A stretch of 64,000 nucleotides of DNA from CAXPZW01 sp964221845 (GCA_964221845.1 CAXPZW010000032.1:1-64000); one strand, 5' to 3'; shown: positions 1 to 8,949, counted from the first letter of the stretch. Made by a program: numbers and translations. Notes: generated from the letters alone by a model not told the origin.

Positions 1-66
1 ATACATGTGTGACAAATGTGATGTCACCGACACAACCCCATATGGACTAACCACGATGTACAGGCA

Positions 67-444
67 ATGTCAACCCCTTTAGACAACGACTTACTCCCTC
101 CAGAACCTGAGGCTCCCTTGAACCTCAGCGTATTGCTGGGTTGGGCGCTGGTGGCCACCTTAGGCATTGTGCTCCGGGCGCAAGGCGTGTCTTATGCAGA
201 TGGGATGTTGGTCACTGGGTTTGCGGGTTACTCGGGGTATGCGCTGTTTGCGTTGGCGCGGTTTGATCACCTGCCCGTACCTCGATGGACTTTATGCGCC
301 CCCAGCCTGGTGTTCCTAGGCATGCTATTGTGGTTCGCCAACGAACGCGACTGGCAGGCCTCGGCGCTCATCTGGTTAGGCGGAGCTGTAGTGCTCACGG
401 GCATCACCTTTGTCATTCACCTGCTGCTGGGCAGGCAAAACTGA
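67..444 (+). CDS. Hypothetical small integral membrane protein
   Basis: The 125-residue product has a charged, proline-rich N-terminus (about residues 1-18) and then about four hydrophobic stretches (roughly 20-37, 45-63, 75-90 and 98-121), so it is likely an inner-membrane protein without a large soluble domain. I do not recognise a family and no catalytic motif is visible. It ends two bases before the end of the CIA30 gene on the opposite strand, so the two converge. The ATG start at 67 is near the window edge, so its promoter is only partly visible. Hydrophobic periodicity and clean convergence with the neighbour support a real gene; the function is unknown. Confidence 0.6.
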   Translation: MSTPLDNDLLPPEPEAPLNLSVLLGWALVATLGIVLRAQGVSYADGMLVTGFAGYSGYALFALARFDHLPVPRWTLCAPSLVFLGMLLWFANERDWQASALIWLGGAVVLTGITFVIHLLLGRQN

Positions 445-446
445 GC

Positions 447-983
447 TCAGTAGAAGGTCACCTCGCGCACTTCAAGCACAAAATCCACTTCCCGTTTTTC
501 ATCGGTAATGAAGCCAAACTGGTAGATGTGGCTGAGCTTTTCTGCATTGAGCTTGCCGGATACCGGACGCCCCACCTGACGGCCAACAAAGTCTTTGAAC
601 GGCACCTTGACTGACGTCCATTCGTCACAGGGTTTGAGCGCTGTGCGGTAGTTGGGTTGGTACCACACCGGATTGGGTTCGATGGAGAAGGCCGTCTTGA
701 CTCCCGGGCATTTGTAGGTGATGGTCACTCCTTTGTAGGCGGACATATCTGCCTTGGACATGGGGCGGCGTAGTGAAGCGAAGCCGCCGTTGTTCTCCAG
801 GGAGATGTGACCTTCAAACCGGATGCCGTCGGGGATTTCACGGATCACACCGCGAGACAATCCGCCCATGACTCCGTCGTTGACAGCGAGCCAGTTACTG
901 CGCTCGGTTTCTTGGCTCAGGTCCAACACCCAAGGGGTGCCGACGGCCAAAGCGGCCGCCAGCAACAGGTGAAGCAGATTCAT
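447..983 (-). CDS. CIA30 family protein, exported
   Basis: The 178-residue product has a short hydrophobic leader (about residues 1-17) followed by a domain resembling complex I intermediate-associated protein 30 (CIA30). The hallmark VNDGVMGGLSRG lies near residues 34-45, and the later VKVPFKDF and HIYQFGFIT segments also fit the galactose-binding-like fold. Bacterial CIA30 proteins are mostly uncharacterised and need not assemble complex I. The start overlaps the stop of the upstream minus-strand gene by four bases (980-983), so the two are probably translated from one mRNA. The leader suggests a periplasmic or envelope location. Family assignment is firm; the role is unknown. Confidence 0.85.
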   Translation of the reverse strand: MNLLHLLLAAALAVGTPWVLDLSQETERSNWLAVNDGVMGGLSRGVIREIPDGIRFEGHISLENNGGFASLRRPMSKADMSAYKGVTITYKCPGVKTAFSIEPNPVWYQPNYRTALKPCDEWTSVKVPFKDFVGRQVGRPVSGKLNAEKLSHIYQFGFITDEKREVDFVLEVREVTFY

Positions 984-1294
984 GCTTTGAGTTCTTTTTT
1001 GCGTTCGCGAATGAGTGCTGCAATGTCCAGGCGTTGGCGGGTGCCGTCGCCGCGCATGTCTTCGGTCACCTCAAACAACAGCACGCGTTTCATGCCTTGT
1101 TTGAAGAACACTTTTTGACCGATGGGCAGGTTGACCCCGCTGTCGCTCATGGGAGACAGGTTGGGGTTCATCACCCCCGGAATCACCAGCGGAATGGACT
1201 TCAGCGAAGAATTGTGGAACGTATACGGCACCGACTCTTGGGCCAGCATGCTGAGGCTCAGGGCCAAAGCGAGAACAGTGGAAAGCAGTTTCAT
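980..1294 (-). CDS. Hypothetical small secreted protein
   Basis: This 104-residue protein begins with a clear signal peptide (KLLSTVLALALSLSMLAQ, cleavage probably after residue 18-19). The mature part contains a beta-rich segment (VPYTFHNSSLKSIPLVIPG) and ends in a lysine/glutamate/arginine-rich tail. I recognise no named family. It is the upstream member of a two-gene unit with the CIA30 protein, with overlapping stop and start codons, so a shared periplasmic task is plausible but inferred. The start at 1294 follows from the signal peptide. The 145 bases between it and the divergent gene at 1440 hold the promoters. Confidence 0.7.
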   Translation of the reverse strand: MKLLSTVLALALSLSMLAQESVPYTFHNSSLKSIPLVIPGVMNPNLSPMSDSGVNLPIGQKVFFKQGMKRVLLFEVTEDMRGDGTRQRLDIAALIRERKKELKA

Positions 1295-1386
1295 GAAGAT
1301 TGATGTTTGATTCGCCTTACCTACGTGTGCCGAAACCGGTTTGGATTTCCATCAATCAAATAACCGGTGCGATTGGCCCGTGTTCA

Positions 1387-1418
1387 TTTGTGAATGGAGG
1401 CCGAACGGCGTACATTGA
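1387..1418 (+). promoter_or_regulatory. Bacteroidota-type promoter of the haloperoxidase fusion gene
   Basis: TTTG at 1387-1390 and TACATTGA at 1411-1418 are 20 bases apart. This matches the Bacteroidota primary-sigma pattern (TTTG, about 19-20 bases, TAnnTTTG) with one or two mismatches in the -7 box. The ATG at 1440 follows 21 bases later. Confidence 0.55.
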
Positions 1419-1439
1419 GGGATTCAAACCTTAACCAAA

Positions 1440-4400
1440 ATGCTTACCTCACCTGTTCGCGCGTGCATGCTCGTTGTATGCGGCATCGCGTGCCTGTTGA
1501 CCTCCCTCTCTTCAACCGCCCAATGGCTGGACTTTCAGGACGAGACCGACACCCGCCTCGTACTGACGTCCGTAGCCTCCAACGATGATGAAGAAAAAGA
1601 CTTCTTCGAAGGCGACCTCAACAACGACGGCTGGGTCGACGTGATTGTGGTGCGTAAGGAGCCCTTCTCGGCTTCGACCGAACCGGCCAAGCAAGACCTG
1701 CTGCTGATCAACGAAGGCGGCGTGCTCACCGACCGCACCGCAGAATACGCACCCGAGTGGCTCTCGAACCCCACCTTCGCCCGCGATGTGTTCATTGGCG
1801 ATTTTGACAACGACGGTTGGGACGACGTGGTCATCGGCAACACCTTTGGCCAAGACCCCATTTACTACCGCAACCTCGGCAACGACGGCATGGGCAACTG
1901 GCTCGGCTTGGTGGACGAAAGTGCTACCCGTCTTCCCACTCTGACCGACGATGTCCCTTTGATTTGCGCGGTCTGGGGCGGCGACCTCACCGGCAACGGC
2001 TTCATGGACCTGTACTTTGTGAACTACAAAGTGAGCAGCGGTGGCGGCACAGCACTGGACTTCCTGCTGATCAACGACGGCACCGGCGTGTTCACCGACG
2101 AAAGCGCCGCTCGCCTGGGTGACTTGCGCAACAGCGCTTTCGGTACGGCCGGCCAAATCGTGGACATGGACAACGACGGCGATTTGGACGTGGTGAAAAA
2201 CACCACCCTTTATAACGTTGCTCCCTGGAACAGCCGTGGTACCATTCTGCTGTACAACGACGGCACCGGCAACTTCACCAACTGGCAAAACGTCACCGGC
2301 GGCCAAAGCCCCTACATGTTTGAAATCGACGACTACGACGACAACGGCATCTTGGATGTGTACATCGTGGACGACGGCGCCGATTACGTGATGATGGGCC
2401 AGTCCATCACCGCAGACAACAACATCAACTACACCCAAGTGGGCGTTTCTGGTGGCGTGAACGGCTTTGGAGGAAACGTCCACAAAGCAGACTTGGACAA
2501 CGACGGCGACATGGACATTGCTGTAAGTGATGTGGACGTTGACATTCCACCGTGCAACTCAGGACGCCGCTTCACCATTCTGGAGAACCAGAACGGCGTC
2601 ATGGTCGACAACTACGACGGCACCCAAGCTTGGGCCGACAACAGCTACGACTTTGCATTCATCGACATCAACAACGACGGCTTGGTGGACTTCCTCACCG
2701 GTGGCTGCGCAGGCTACGGACTCTTTATGAGCGACAATTGCGACTTGGTGCAAAGTTCAGCCGACTTTGACTTGGACGGCCTGCCCGATGCGTGTGACCC
2801 GTGTCCCACCAACCCGGACCCCAACTGCGCAGAAGACCCCTCCTTCCCCATTGTGAGCACCGACCACAGCGTTGCCCGACAATGGAACGAGCTGCTGTTG
2901 CATGCCATTCGTCGCGACTTTGCGCGCCCAACCGTACACGCGCGTAACCTGTTCCACACCTCGGTGGTGATGTACGACGCATGGGCCTCAATAGACGCTG
3001 TGGCGTGCCCTTACATGCTCGGTCGCAACATCAACGGCTTCAACTGTCCGTTCAACGGGTTTACCCCTGCAGGCGATGTACAAGCCGCGCAAGAGGAGGC
3101 CATCAGCTACGCGGCCTACCGCCTGCTGACCCACCGCTTTGCGAACTCGCCGGGTAACTTCACCATGCAGCAGGCCTTTGACACCCACATGGCTACGCTC
3201 GGTTACGACATTGCCGTTACCTCTACCGATTTCAGTGGTGGTTCGGCAGCGGCCTTGGGCAATTACATTGCGCAATGCATGATCGACTACGGCTCTGGTG
3301 ACGGGGCCAACGAAGCCTTGGACTACCGCAACAATTTCTACGAGCCGGTCAACACCGAGTTGGTGGTGGAACAACCGGGCAACCCCAACCTGACCGACTT
3401 CAACCGCTGGCAACCGCTGCTGCTGGAGATCTTCATTGACCAATCCGGCAACGAAATCCCTGGCGACATTCCAGAGTTCCTCAGCCCAGAGTGGGGTGCG
3501 GTGCACAGCTTTGCGCTGCAAGACGACGACAAAACCACCAACAACCGCGACGGTTTTGACTACGAAGTCTTCCACGATCCAGGCACGCCACCGTTGTTGC
3601 AAATGGACGGTTCGGGCGATTCCGACGATTACAAGTGGGGCTTCAGTACGGTGATCACGTGGTCTTCGCACCTTGATCCTACCGATGGTGTTATGGTCGA
3701 CATTTCTCCTGCCACCTCCGGCAACCGAGACATGCTGCCTGCCACCTTTGCGGACCACCCCAGCTTCTACGACCAACTGAATGGCGGCACCAGCTCCAAT
3801 GGACACGCCCTCAACCCGGCCACCGGAGCAGCATACGCCCCCAACATGGTGCCCCGTGGCGATTACGCCCGTGTGCTTGCTGAGTTCTGGGCAGACGGTC
3901 CCGACTCTGAAACACCTCCCGGGCACTGGTTCTCGCTGTTGAACGACGTGCACGACCATCCCGACTTCGAACGTCGTTTTGAAGGCGCCGGCGATGTTCT
4001 GCCTGAACTGGAGTGGGACGTAAAAGCCTACTTCTTGCTCGGAGGCACCATGCACGATGCCGCCATCTCGGCGTGGGGCATCAAGGGTTGGTACGATTAC
4101 CTGCGTCCCATCTCGGCCATCCGAGGCATGGCGGAGCTCGGCCAGAGTTCAGACCCCGCCGGCACCAACTACCACCCTGCCGGCTTGCCGCTGATCCCCG
4201 GATACATTGAGCAAATCCAGTCGGGTGATCCGCTCGCGGGCGACGCCGATGAATTCGTGGGCGACATCAAGCTCTACGCATGGCGCGGTCACAAATACAT
4301 CAACAACGTCGACACCGACGAGTCGGGCGTGGATTGGATCCCTGCTTCTGAGTGGGAGCCCTACCAGCGCCCTTCATTTGTGACGCCACCGTTTGCCGGG

Positions 4401-4931
4401 TTTGTATCTGGACACTCCACCTACTCACGCTCAGCAGCCGAGGTGCTCACCCGCTTGACCGGTGATGCTTACTTCCCAGGCGGTATGGCCGTGTACGACT
4501 GCCCACAAGACGAGTTCTTGGTGTTCGAGGACGGTCCTTCGGTAGACATTCAACTCCAATGGGCCACCTACCGCGATGCGGCAGACGAATCGGCCATGTC
4601 CCGCATTTGGGGTGGTATTCACCCACCTGCGGATGACATCCCGGGCCGTTTGATCGGCATTGAGATCGGGAACGACGCGTACGACTTTGGCGTGCCTTAC
4701 TTCCTGGATTCGGACGGCGATGGCATTTGCGACTTGATGGATCCGGTCTGTCCGGGTGACGTAAACGGCGACGGCGTGCGCGATGTGGTCGACTTGCTCG
4801 ATGTCCTGAGCGACTTTGGCTGCACCAACGCACCCTGTGCCGGTGACCTCAACGGCGACGGAGTGACCAACACCCAAGACATCATCAGCATCCTCATCCC
4901 GAACTACGGGGTGCCTTGTCCTGCACCCTGA
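1440..4931 (+). CDS. Secreted FG-GAP / vanadium-dependent haloperoxidase-like / dockerin-like fusion
   Basis: The 1163-residue product has a signal peptide ending near residue 27. About seven FG-GAP/VCBS calcium-binding repeats follow (residues ~59-425, patterns such as DFDNDGWDDVVIG and DMDNDGDLDVV), then a short thrombospondin-3-like Asp/Cys-rich linker (~440-475). The next part is a PAP2/vanadium-haloperoxidase-type domain (~480-1085). The vanadate-pocket pattern is visible: K882-x6-R889-P, SGH at 990-992, and SRIWGGIH with R1055 and H1061. The C-terminus (1104-1163) has two dockerin-like DxNxDG F-hand motifs. Such enzymes bind vanadate and oxidise halides with peroxide, but the same fold occurs in acid phosphatases, so chemistry is not proven. 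No T9SS C-terminal domain follows, which is unusual for such a large exported bacteroidotal protein. Confidence 0.85.
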   Translation: MLTSPVRACMLVVCGIACLLTSLSSTAQWLDFQDETDTRLVLTSVASNDDEEKDFFEGDLNNDGWVDVIVVRKEPFSASTEPAKQDLLLINEGGVLTDRTAEYAPEWLSNPTFARDVFIGDFDNDGWDDVVIGNTFGQDPIYYRNLGNDGMGNWLGLVDESATRLPTLTDDVPLICAVWGGDLTGNGFMDLYFVNYKVSSGGGTALDFLLINDGTGVFTDESAARLGDLRNSAFGTAGQIVDMDNDGDLDVVKNTTLYNVAPWNSRGTILLYNDGTGNFTNWQNVTGGQSPYMFEIDDYDDNGILDVYIVDDGADYVMMGQSITADNNINYTQVGVSGGVNGFGGNVHKADLDNDGDMDIAVSDVDVDIPPCNSGRRFTILENQNGVMVDNYDGTQAWADNSYDFAFIDINNDGLVDFLTGGCAGYGLFMSDNCDLVQSSADFDLDGLPDACDPCPTNPDPNCAEDPSFPIVSTDHSVARQWNELLLHAIRRDFARPTVHARNLFHTSVVMYDAWASIDAVACPYMLGRNINGFNCPFNGFTPAGDVQAAQEEAISYAAYRLLTHRFANSPGNFTMQQAFDTHMATLGYDIAVTSTDFSGGSAAALGNYIAQCMIDYGSGDGANEALDYRNNFYEPVNTELVVEQPGNPNLTDFNRWQPLLLEIFIDQSGNEIPGDIPEFLSPEWGAVHSFALQDDDKTTNNRDGFDYEVFHDPGTPPLLQMDGSGDSDDYKWGFSTVITWSSHLDPTDGVMVDISPATSGNRDMLPATFADHPSFYDQLNGGTSSNGHALNPATGAAYAPNMVPRGDYARVLAEFWADGPDSETPPGHWFSLLNDVHDHPDFERRFEGAGDVLPELEWDVKAYFLLGGTMHDAAISAWGIKGWYDYLRPISAIRGMAELGQSSDPAGTNYHPAGLPLIPGYIEQIQSGDPLAGDADEFVGDIKLYAWRGHKYINNVDTDESGVDWIPASEWEPYQRPSFVTPPFAGFVSGHSTYSRSAAEVLTRLTGDAYFPGGMAVYDCPQDEFLVFEDGPSVDIQLQWATYRDAADESAMSRIWGGIHPPADDIPGRLIGIEIGNDAYDFGVPYFLDSDGDGICDLMDPVCPGDVNGDGVRDVVDLLDVLSDFGCTNAPCAGDLNGDGVTNTQDIISILIPNYGVPCPAP

Positions 4932-4934
4932 TCG

Positions 4935-5472
4935 GTGACGACCTATGTTGTCTTGCTCCGCGGCATCAACGTTGGCGGACAAAAGAAAATCAAGATGGCG
5001 GACCTGCGTGCCTGGCTGGAAACAGCCGGCATGCAGGGTGTCCGCACCTACATCCAAAGCGGGAATGTCGTTTTGGACTCCCCAAACGCACGTCAGGAAG
5101 TGGAGCAGCAGGTGCACCAAACTCTGCTCGAACACACTGGTTGGGACATCCCTGTGTGCGCCCGTAGTGCCGAGCAGTGGGAGGCCCTCGTGGATGCCCT
5201 GCCTTATCCTCAAGCCCCTGTAGACACCCCACAGTTTATTGGAGTTGTCTTCTTTCATGCGCAGCCGACAGCCGACCCTTCCGCTGGTCTGAAAGCGGAA
5301 GGGTCGGCTGCCTGAGCAATTCGCACACCACCAAGAAGAACTCTACCTCCACCTGCCCGGTAGGTTTGGCCGCACAAAGCTCACCAACAACTTCTGGGAA
5401 AAGCAAGCGGGCGTGAATGCCACTACACGCAATTGGAAGGCGGTTTTGACGCTGCAGTCCATGACCGACTGA
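4935..5472 (+). pseudogene. DUF1697 family protein, frameshifted
   Basis: From the GTG at 4935 the first frame encodes a typical DUF1697 N-terminus (LLRGINVGGQKKIKMADLR and YIQSGNVVLDS) and stops at 5313-5315 after 126 residues. The rest of the family signature continues in the +1 frame from about 5310 to the TGA at 5470-5472, including YLHLPGRFGRTKLTNNFWEK and TTRNWKAVL. Together they give the usual length of about 180 residues. The frame must change between 5293 and 5312, inside the right arm of a perfect inverted repeat (5269-5310). The gene starts three bases after the haloperoxidase fusion stop. It is either a decayed gene, a sequencing or assembly indel at a hairpin, or less likely a programmed frameshift. 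The biochemical function of DUF1697 is not known to me. Confidence 0.8.
5269..5310. repeat. Perfect 16-base inverted repeat (hairpin) inside DUF1697
   Basis: The left arm at 5269-5284 is exactly complementary to the right arm at 5295-5310, with a 10-base loop at 5285-5294. The left arm is preceded by a partial direct copy of its own start (AGCCGAC twice in a row, 5263-5276). No T-run follows, so it does not look like a rho-independent terminator. Confidence 0.85.
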
Positions 5473-5478
5473 CCCGCC

Positions 5479-6083
5479 ATGCTTCGTATTCCGTTTGTTT
5501 CTATCCTGCTGTGTTTGCGCCTAAACATCCACGCTCAACGCGCTGGCGCACCCTTGCTGGACCTGCGTGACAGCAGCACCTACACCACCGCATGGATCGA
5601 CTCCACGCATGGATGACGCAAAACCTGCGTTGGCAATCCCCGCTCAGTATGCCCTCCAAAGACAGCACGGGCTACCGGTACGATGCGTTTGAAGAACGTG
5701 ATCAGGTATGCCCTACGGGTTGGTGCCTCCCCACCGAAACAGAAATCACAACACTGATGCGCCGGCTCGCTCCTGAGGCTGTTTGGGACACCGTTGTGCA
5801 CAGTGCTTTGGTCGTTGGGTATGGTCCACAAAACGGCGGCCTGTTTGGCGATCCGCTGTTTCACCTGGAACCCTCTGGATGGTACGAAGGGCGGTGGATT
5901 CGCAACAAAGGCACCTTGACACTTTGGGTGCACTCCGATGCTGATGTGCCGGCAGACCCACGGCTGCACGTACACGCCTCAGACAACGGCTATCTGCACC
6001 ACGTCCACGACGAACACGTGGTCCAGGGCAGGCGCAACGGCAAACCCCGCCGATTTGCGGTAAGGTGTGTTTCCGACACTTAG
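5479..6083 (+). pseudogene. FISUMP-domain secreted protein, frameshifted
   Basis: An ATG at 5479 opens a signal peptide (LRIPFVSILLCLRLNIHAQ) followed by LLDLRDSSTYTTAWIDSTH, the start of a Fibrobacter succinogenes major paralogous (FISUMP) domain. That frame stops at 5614-5616. The domain continues in the -1 frame as WMTQNLRW, then CPTGWCLPTETEI, to the stop at 6081-6083. Inserting one T in CATGG near 5610 would restore an uninterrupted protein of about 200 residues reading STHWMTQNL, which suggests a single-base deletion or sequencing error. FISUMP proteins are secreted and of unknown function. It lies seven bases after the also-broken DUF1697 gene. Confidence 0.75.
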
Positions 6084-6209
6084 TTGACTTGAGGACAGGT
6101 TAAGTGCGAACATTTATTCCGATATTTTGACCGTTGAAGGAGCACGATATCGTCAAACACCTCCCCTTTTTCCTCGGTGGCCGATCCGGCTACCCAAGCA
6201 CTGACCTCC

Positions 6210-6338
6210 ATGTCTGCGGACCAATTCGCAGGTTGGGTCGTTGGCCTGCGTGAGCAGCGTGTCAAGCGCGTACGTAAACGTTTGGGCTGGATTCTGGTGC
6301 TGTTGACCGCCACTGCAGTGCCGGTGGTGCTCCTCTGA
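6210..6338 (+). CDS. Possible small membrane protein (42 residues)
   Basis: The ATG at 6210 opens a 42-residue frame with a basic segment (REQRVKRVRKRLG) followed by one hydrophobic helix (WILVLLTATAVPVVLL). The positive-then-hydrophobic order fits a single-pass membrane protein. The frame stays open upstream to 6138, so a GTG at 6177 is an alternative start. It stands 23 bases before the GH109-like gene and could be in its transcript. No family is recognised; this may be chance coding. Confidence 0.35.
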   Translation: MSADQFAGWVVGLREQRVKRVRKRLGWILVLLTATAVPVVLL

Positions 6339-6361
6339 CTTCCCTTTCCGATATTCAAGGC

Positions 6362-7741
6362 ATGAAACGCTCTTCTTTCCTGCGCACCTTGGGTGCCTTC
6401 GGGGCTGCGTTGTCGTTGCCGTCGGTTGCTGCGGCTACCGAAGACAGCCTCGGCCTGCTCACCAAAAATTCCACCACCGGCAAGATGGTGGGCTTCAAAG
6501 ACGACCCCATCCCCACCGTTCGCATTGGCTTGATTGGTTGCGGCAACCGCGGCAAATCCCTGGCCTCCATGCTGCACGCCATGCTGGGTGACCGCACCGC
6601 AGAACTGGTTGCAGTCTGCGACTTGCTGCCGCACAACACCCAAGCCATCTTGGATGATGTGGAGCCGTTTACCAAAACCCCGCCGCAGGCCTACTTCAAA
6701 GGCCCCGAGGACTGGAAGCAGCTCATTGCCCGCGACGACCTGGACCTGATCCTGATCTGCACACCTTGGCGCCTGCATGCACCCATGGCCATTGCTTCCA
6801 TGCGCGCTGGCAAGCACGTGGCATGTGAAGTCCCCATCGCGTATACCCTCTCGGAGTGCTGGGAGTTGGCCGAAACCGCAGAAGCCACCGGCCGCCACTG
6901 CATCATGCTGGAAAATTGCTGCTACAACGAAGAAGAGTTGTGGGTGATGCAAATGGTGCAAAATGGGGTGTTTGGAGACCTGACCCATGCCGAAGGCGCC
7001 TACCTCCACGACTTGCGCGCCCACATGACTTCCAAGGATTACTACCAAGGCCAATGGCGACTGCAACAACACCGCAAGCGCAACGGCAACTTCTACACCA
7101 CCCACGGGCTGGGACCCATTGCTATGTACATGGACATAGGCCGCGGTGACACCTTTGCCCACTTGGTATCGATGAGCAGCCGAGAAGCCGCGCTCAGCGA
7201 AGCCCTCAAAGACCACGGACAAACCCCAGAGGTGGCCTGTGGCGACATGAACACCACGCTGATTCGTACGCGCAAAGGCAAAACCATCATGCTGCAGTTT
7301 GACGTGCACACCGGTCGGCCGTATTCGCGCATCAACAAACTGGTGGGCACCAAGGCGGTGCACGACGGCTACCCGAGCCGCCTCTACCTCAACGCCGACA
7401 AGTTGGAATACTGGGGGCACCGCTGGTTGGATGAGGACGGTTACGCCAAGATGCGTGAGGAGCACCTCCACCCCATTTCAAAGGGCATGCGTGCGCTCAG
7501 CGACACCGAAAAGCAGGGCCACGGCGGCATGGACTTCATCATGATGTCCCGACTCATCACCGCCCTCAACTTGGGGCTTCCACTGGATTTGAACGTCTAC
7601 GATGGCGTCATGTGGAGCGCTGTTACCCCCTTGAGCGAACTCTCTGTGGCCAACGGCTCAAAGCCGGTGAACATGCCCGACTTCACGGGTGGCCTGTGGG
7701 CCAAACCCCGAAAGCATGAAATTCAACGCGTCTTGAAATGA
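6362..7741 (+). CDS. GH109-like Gfo/Idh/MocA-fold protein, exported
   Basis: The 459-residue protein has an export signal (MKRSSFLRTLGAFGAALSLPS, possibly Tat-type though without a twin arginine), then a Rossmann nucleotide-binding motif (VRIGLIGCGNRG, near residues 53-64) and the Gfo/Idh/MocA catalytic domain. Several segments fit the GH109 group of NAD-dependent alpha-N-acetylgalactosaminidases: ENCCYNEEELWVMQMVQNG, HAEGAYLHDLR, HGLGPIAMYMDIGRGDT and GHGGMDFIM. In known GH109 enzymes NAD is recycled during a redox-assisted glycoside cleavage. The length matches the family. It appears monocistronic and is closed by a strong terminator. The substrate is inferred from family only. Confidence 0.8.
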   Translation: MKRSSFLRTLGAFGAALSLPSVAAATEDSLGLLTKNSTTGKMVGFKDDPIPTVRIGLIGCGNRGKSLASMLHAMLGDRTAELVAVCDLLPHNTQAILDDVEPFTKTPPQAYFKGPEDWKQLIARDDLDLILICTPWRLHAPMAIASMRAGKHVACEVPIAYTLSECWELAETAEATGRHCIMLENCCYNEEELWVMQMVQNGVFGDLTHAEGAYLHDLRAHMTSKDYYQGQWRLQQHRKRNGNFYTTHGLGPIAMYMDIGRGDTFAHLVSMSSREAALSEALKDHGQTPEVACGDMNTTLIRTRKGKTIMLQFDVHTGRPYSRINKLVGTKAVHDGYPSRLYLNADKLEYWGHRWLDEDGYAKMREEHLHPISKGMRALSDTEKQGHGGMDFIMMSRLITALNLGLPLDLNVYDGVMWSAVTPLSELSVANGSKPVNMPDFTGGLWAKPRKHEIQRVLK

Positions 7742-7768
7742 AAAAAGCCGGCAGATTGCCGGCTTTTT
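7742..7768. terminator. Bidirectional rho-independent terminator
   Basis: AAAAAGCCGGCA at 7742-7753 pairs perfectly with TGCCGGCTTTTT at 7757-7768 around a three-base loop. The T-run on both strands serves the GH109-like gene and the convergent gene ending at 7789. Confidence 0.9.
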
Positions 7769-7788
7769 AATGGGGTGCTGTGGACCTA

Positions 7789-8949
7789 TTACTGGTTCGC
7801 CTCGTGGCGGGCCTTTTGGTCGGCAGCAAAGTTCTCGAGGGCTTCACCGCTGTTCTCAGCGCTGTTCTTCACGTCTGCGCGACGCATGTCATCGTACAGG
7901 CGATCTACGCGGTCGTAGTTCTCCAGCCAGATGTGCGCGGTGATCAAGTTGCGGAACAGGAAGCCGGCCATTTTGCGGTTCACGCGGGCCTTCTTGTCGC
8001 CGTAGTCGGCTTCTTCCAGCATGCTTTCCCACAGGGCAACGGCTTTCTCGAGTTGAGCCTTGGCCTCGTCGGGCTTCTCGTAGAAGTCCTCCATGGCGTA
8101 CTTCACTTCGAAGGCCATGTCTGAGAGCTCGGTGTAGTCGGCTTTCTTGGTGGTCTTGGCGTGGAATACGATCCAGCTGTAGTTCTTAGGGTAGAAGCAA
8201 AAGCGATCGTTCAGGATGTTGTTGATGGCTGACATGTGGCCGTCTACCACCTGGCCTTGCAGACGGTTGTTGATGCTGGTCTCGTTCCAAGCCTTGTTGA
8301 GGTCAGACTGGTTCTTGTAGGTCTTGCTCGAGTAGGTTTGGTAGGTCTCCGAAGCAGGGAGGATCTCATCCACCAGTACCTCACCGTTGGGCTGCTTGAC
8401 AGCGTAGCGGATGATGTGGCGGTAGGTCAGGCTGCGTGAGTACTCGTAGTACTTGGCGCCTTCTTTGGTTTTCTTCTCGTCTTTCTTGAGCTCTGAAGCG
8501 GTGTTCTCGTACCCCATCAGCTCGATGGTTACCTCTACACCACCAGGAGCACGATTCATCCCGGTCATGTCGACCTTGGCGCCGAGGATGGTTTCCTCCC
8601 AAATCTTTTGATTGAGCTGCGGCTTGGGAGGCATGATCAACTTGGGCTTGCTCTCATCAAGCAAGGTTTTCTCCAAGATCTTGGCTCCTGTAGACTTGGC
8701 GTTGTACGCCTCCATCTCCTTGTCGTACTGGACTTGGGCCGCTTCGCAATCGCGCTCCCATTGGGCGATGGTTTCTTCGTAGCCTTCTTTGAACGACTGG
8801 ACGATGAACACGTCGTAGGTTGTTACGTCTTCAGTGAATGGCGTTGAAGGCTTGCTCTCGTACTGGAACGCGACGGTCTCACGCTTGATGTTTTGGGCGG
8901 TGGCGCTGAGGGTCAGCAGTCCCGCCAGACAAAGCAGAAAAGGTTTCAT
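7789..8949 (-). CDS. Hypothetical secreted protein with helical C-terminus
   Basis: This 386-residue product has a signal peptide (residues 1-18, ending SATAQ). The mature protein is rich in Lys, Glu and Tyr: an early part with repeated YDKEMEAY-like charged segments, a middle beta-rich part, and a C-terminal helical region (about 285-386) that looks TPR-like (EVKYAMEDFYEKPDEAKAQL, NLITAHIWLENYDRVDRLYDD). I recognise no named family. A well-formed promoter (8967-8997) precedes it and it has its own terminator, so it is probably monocistronic. It may be an envelope scaffold or binding protein, but this is not shown by sequence. Confidence 0.7.
   Translation of the reverse strand: MKPFLLCLAGLLTLSATAQNIKRETVAFQYESKPSTPFTEDVTTYDVFIVQSFKEGYEETIAQWERDCEAAQVQYDKEMEAYNAKSTGAKILEKTLLDESKPKLIMPPKPQLNQKIWEETILGAKVDMTGMNRAPGGVEVTIELMGYENTASELKKDEKKTKEGAKYYEYSRSLTYRHIIRYAVKQPNGEVLVDEILPASETYQTYSSKTYKNQSDLNKAWNETSINNRLQGQVVDGHMSAINNILNDRFCFYPKNYSWIVFHAKTTKKADYTELSDMAFEVKYAMEDFYEKPDEAKAQLEKAVALWESMLEEADYGDKKARVNRKMAGFLFRNLITAHIWLENYDRVDRLYDDMRRADVKNSAENSGEALENFAADQKARHEANQ

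Noticed and set aside
1512..2483. Long antisense frame (323 codons) opposite the FG-GAP repeats
   Set aside because: The product is a low-complexity Val/His-rich string created by the repeated GACAACGACGGC-type codons of the real gene; it has no domain or start signal.
6080..7471. 463-codon minus-strand frame opposite the GH109-like gene
   Set aside because: GC-rich codon bias keeps this antisense frame open. The sense frame has complete family motifs and the antisense product has none.
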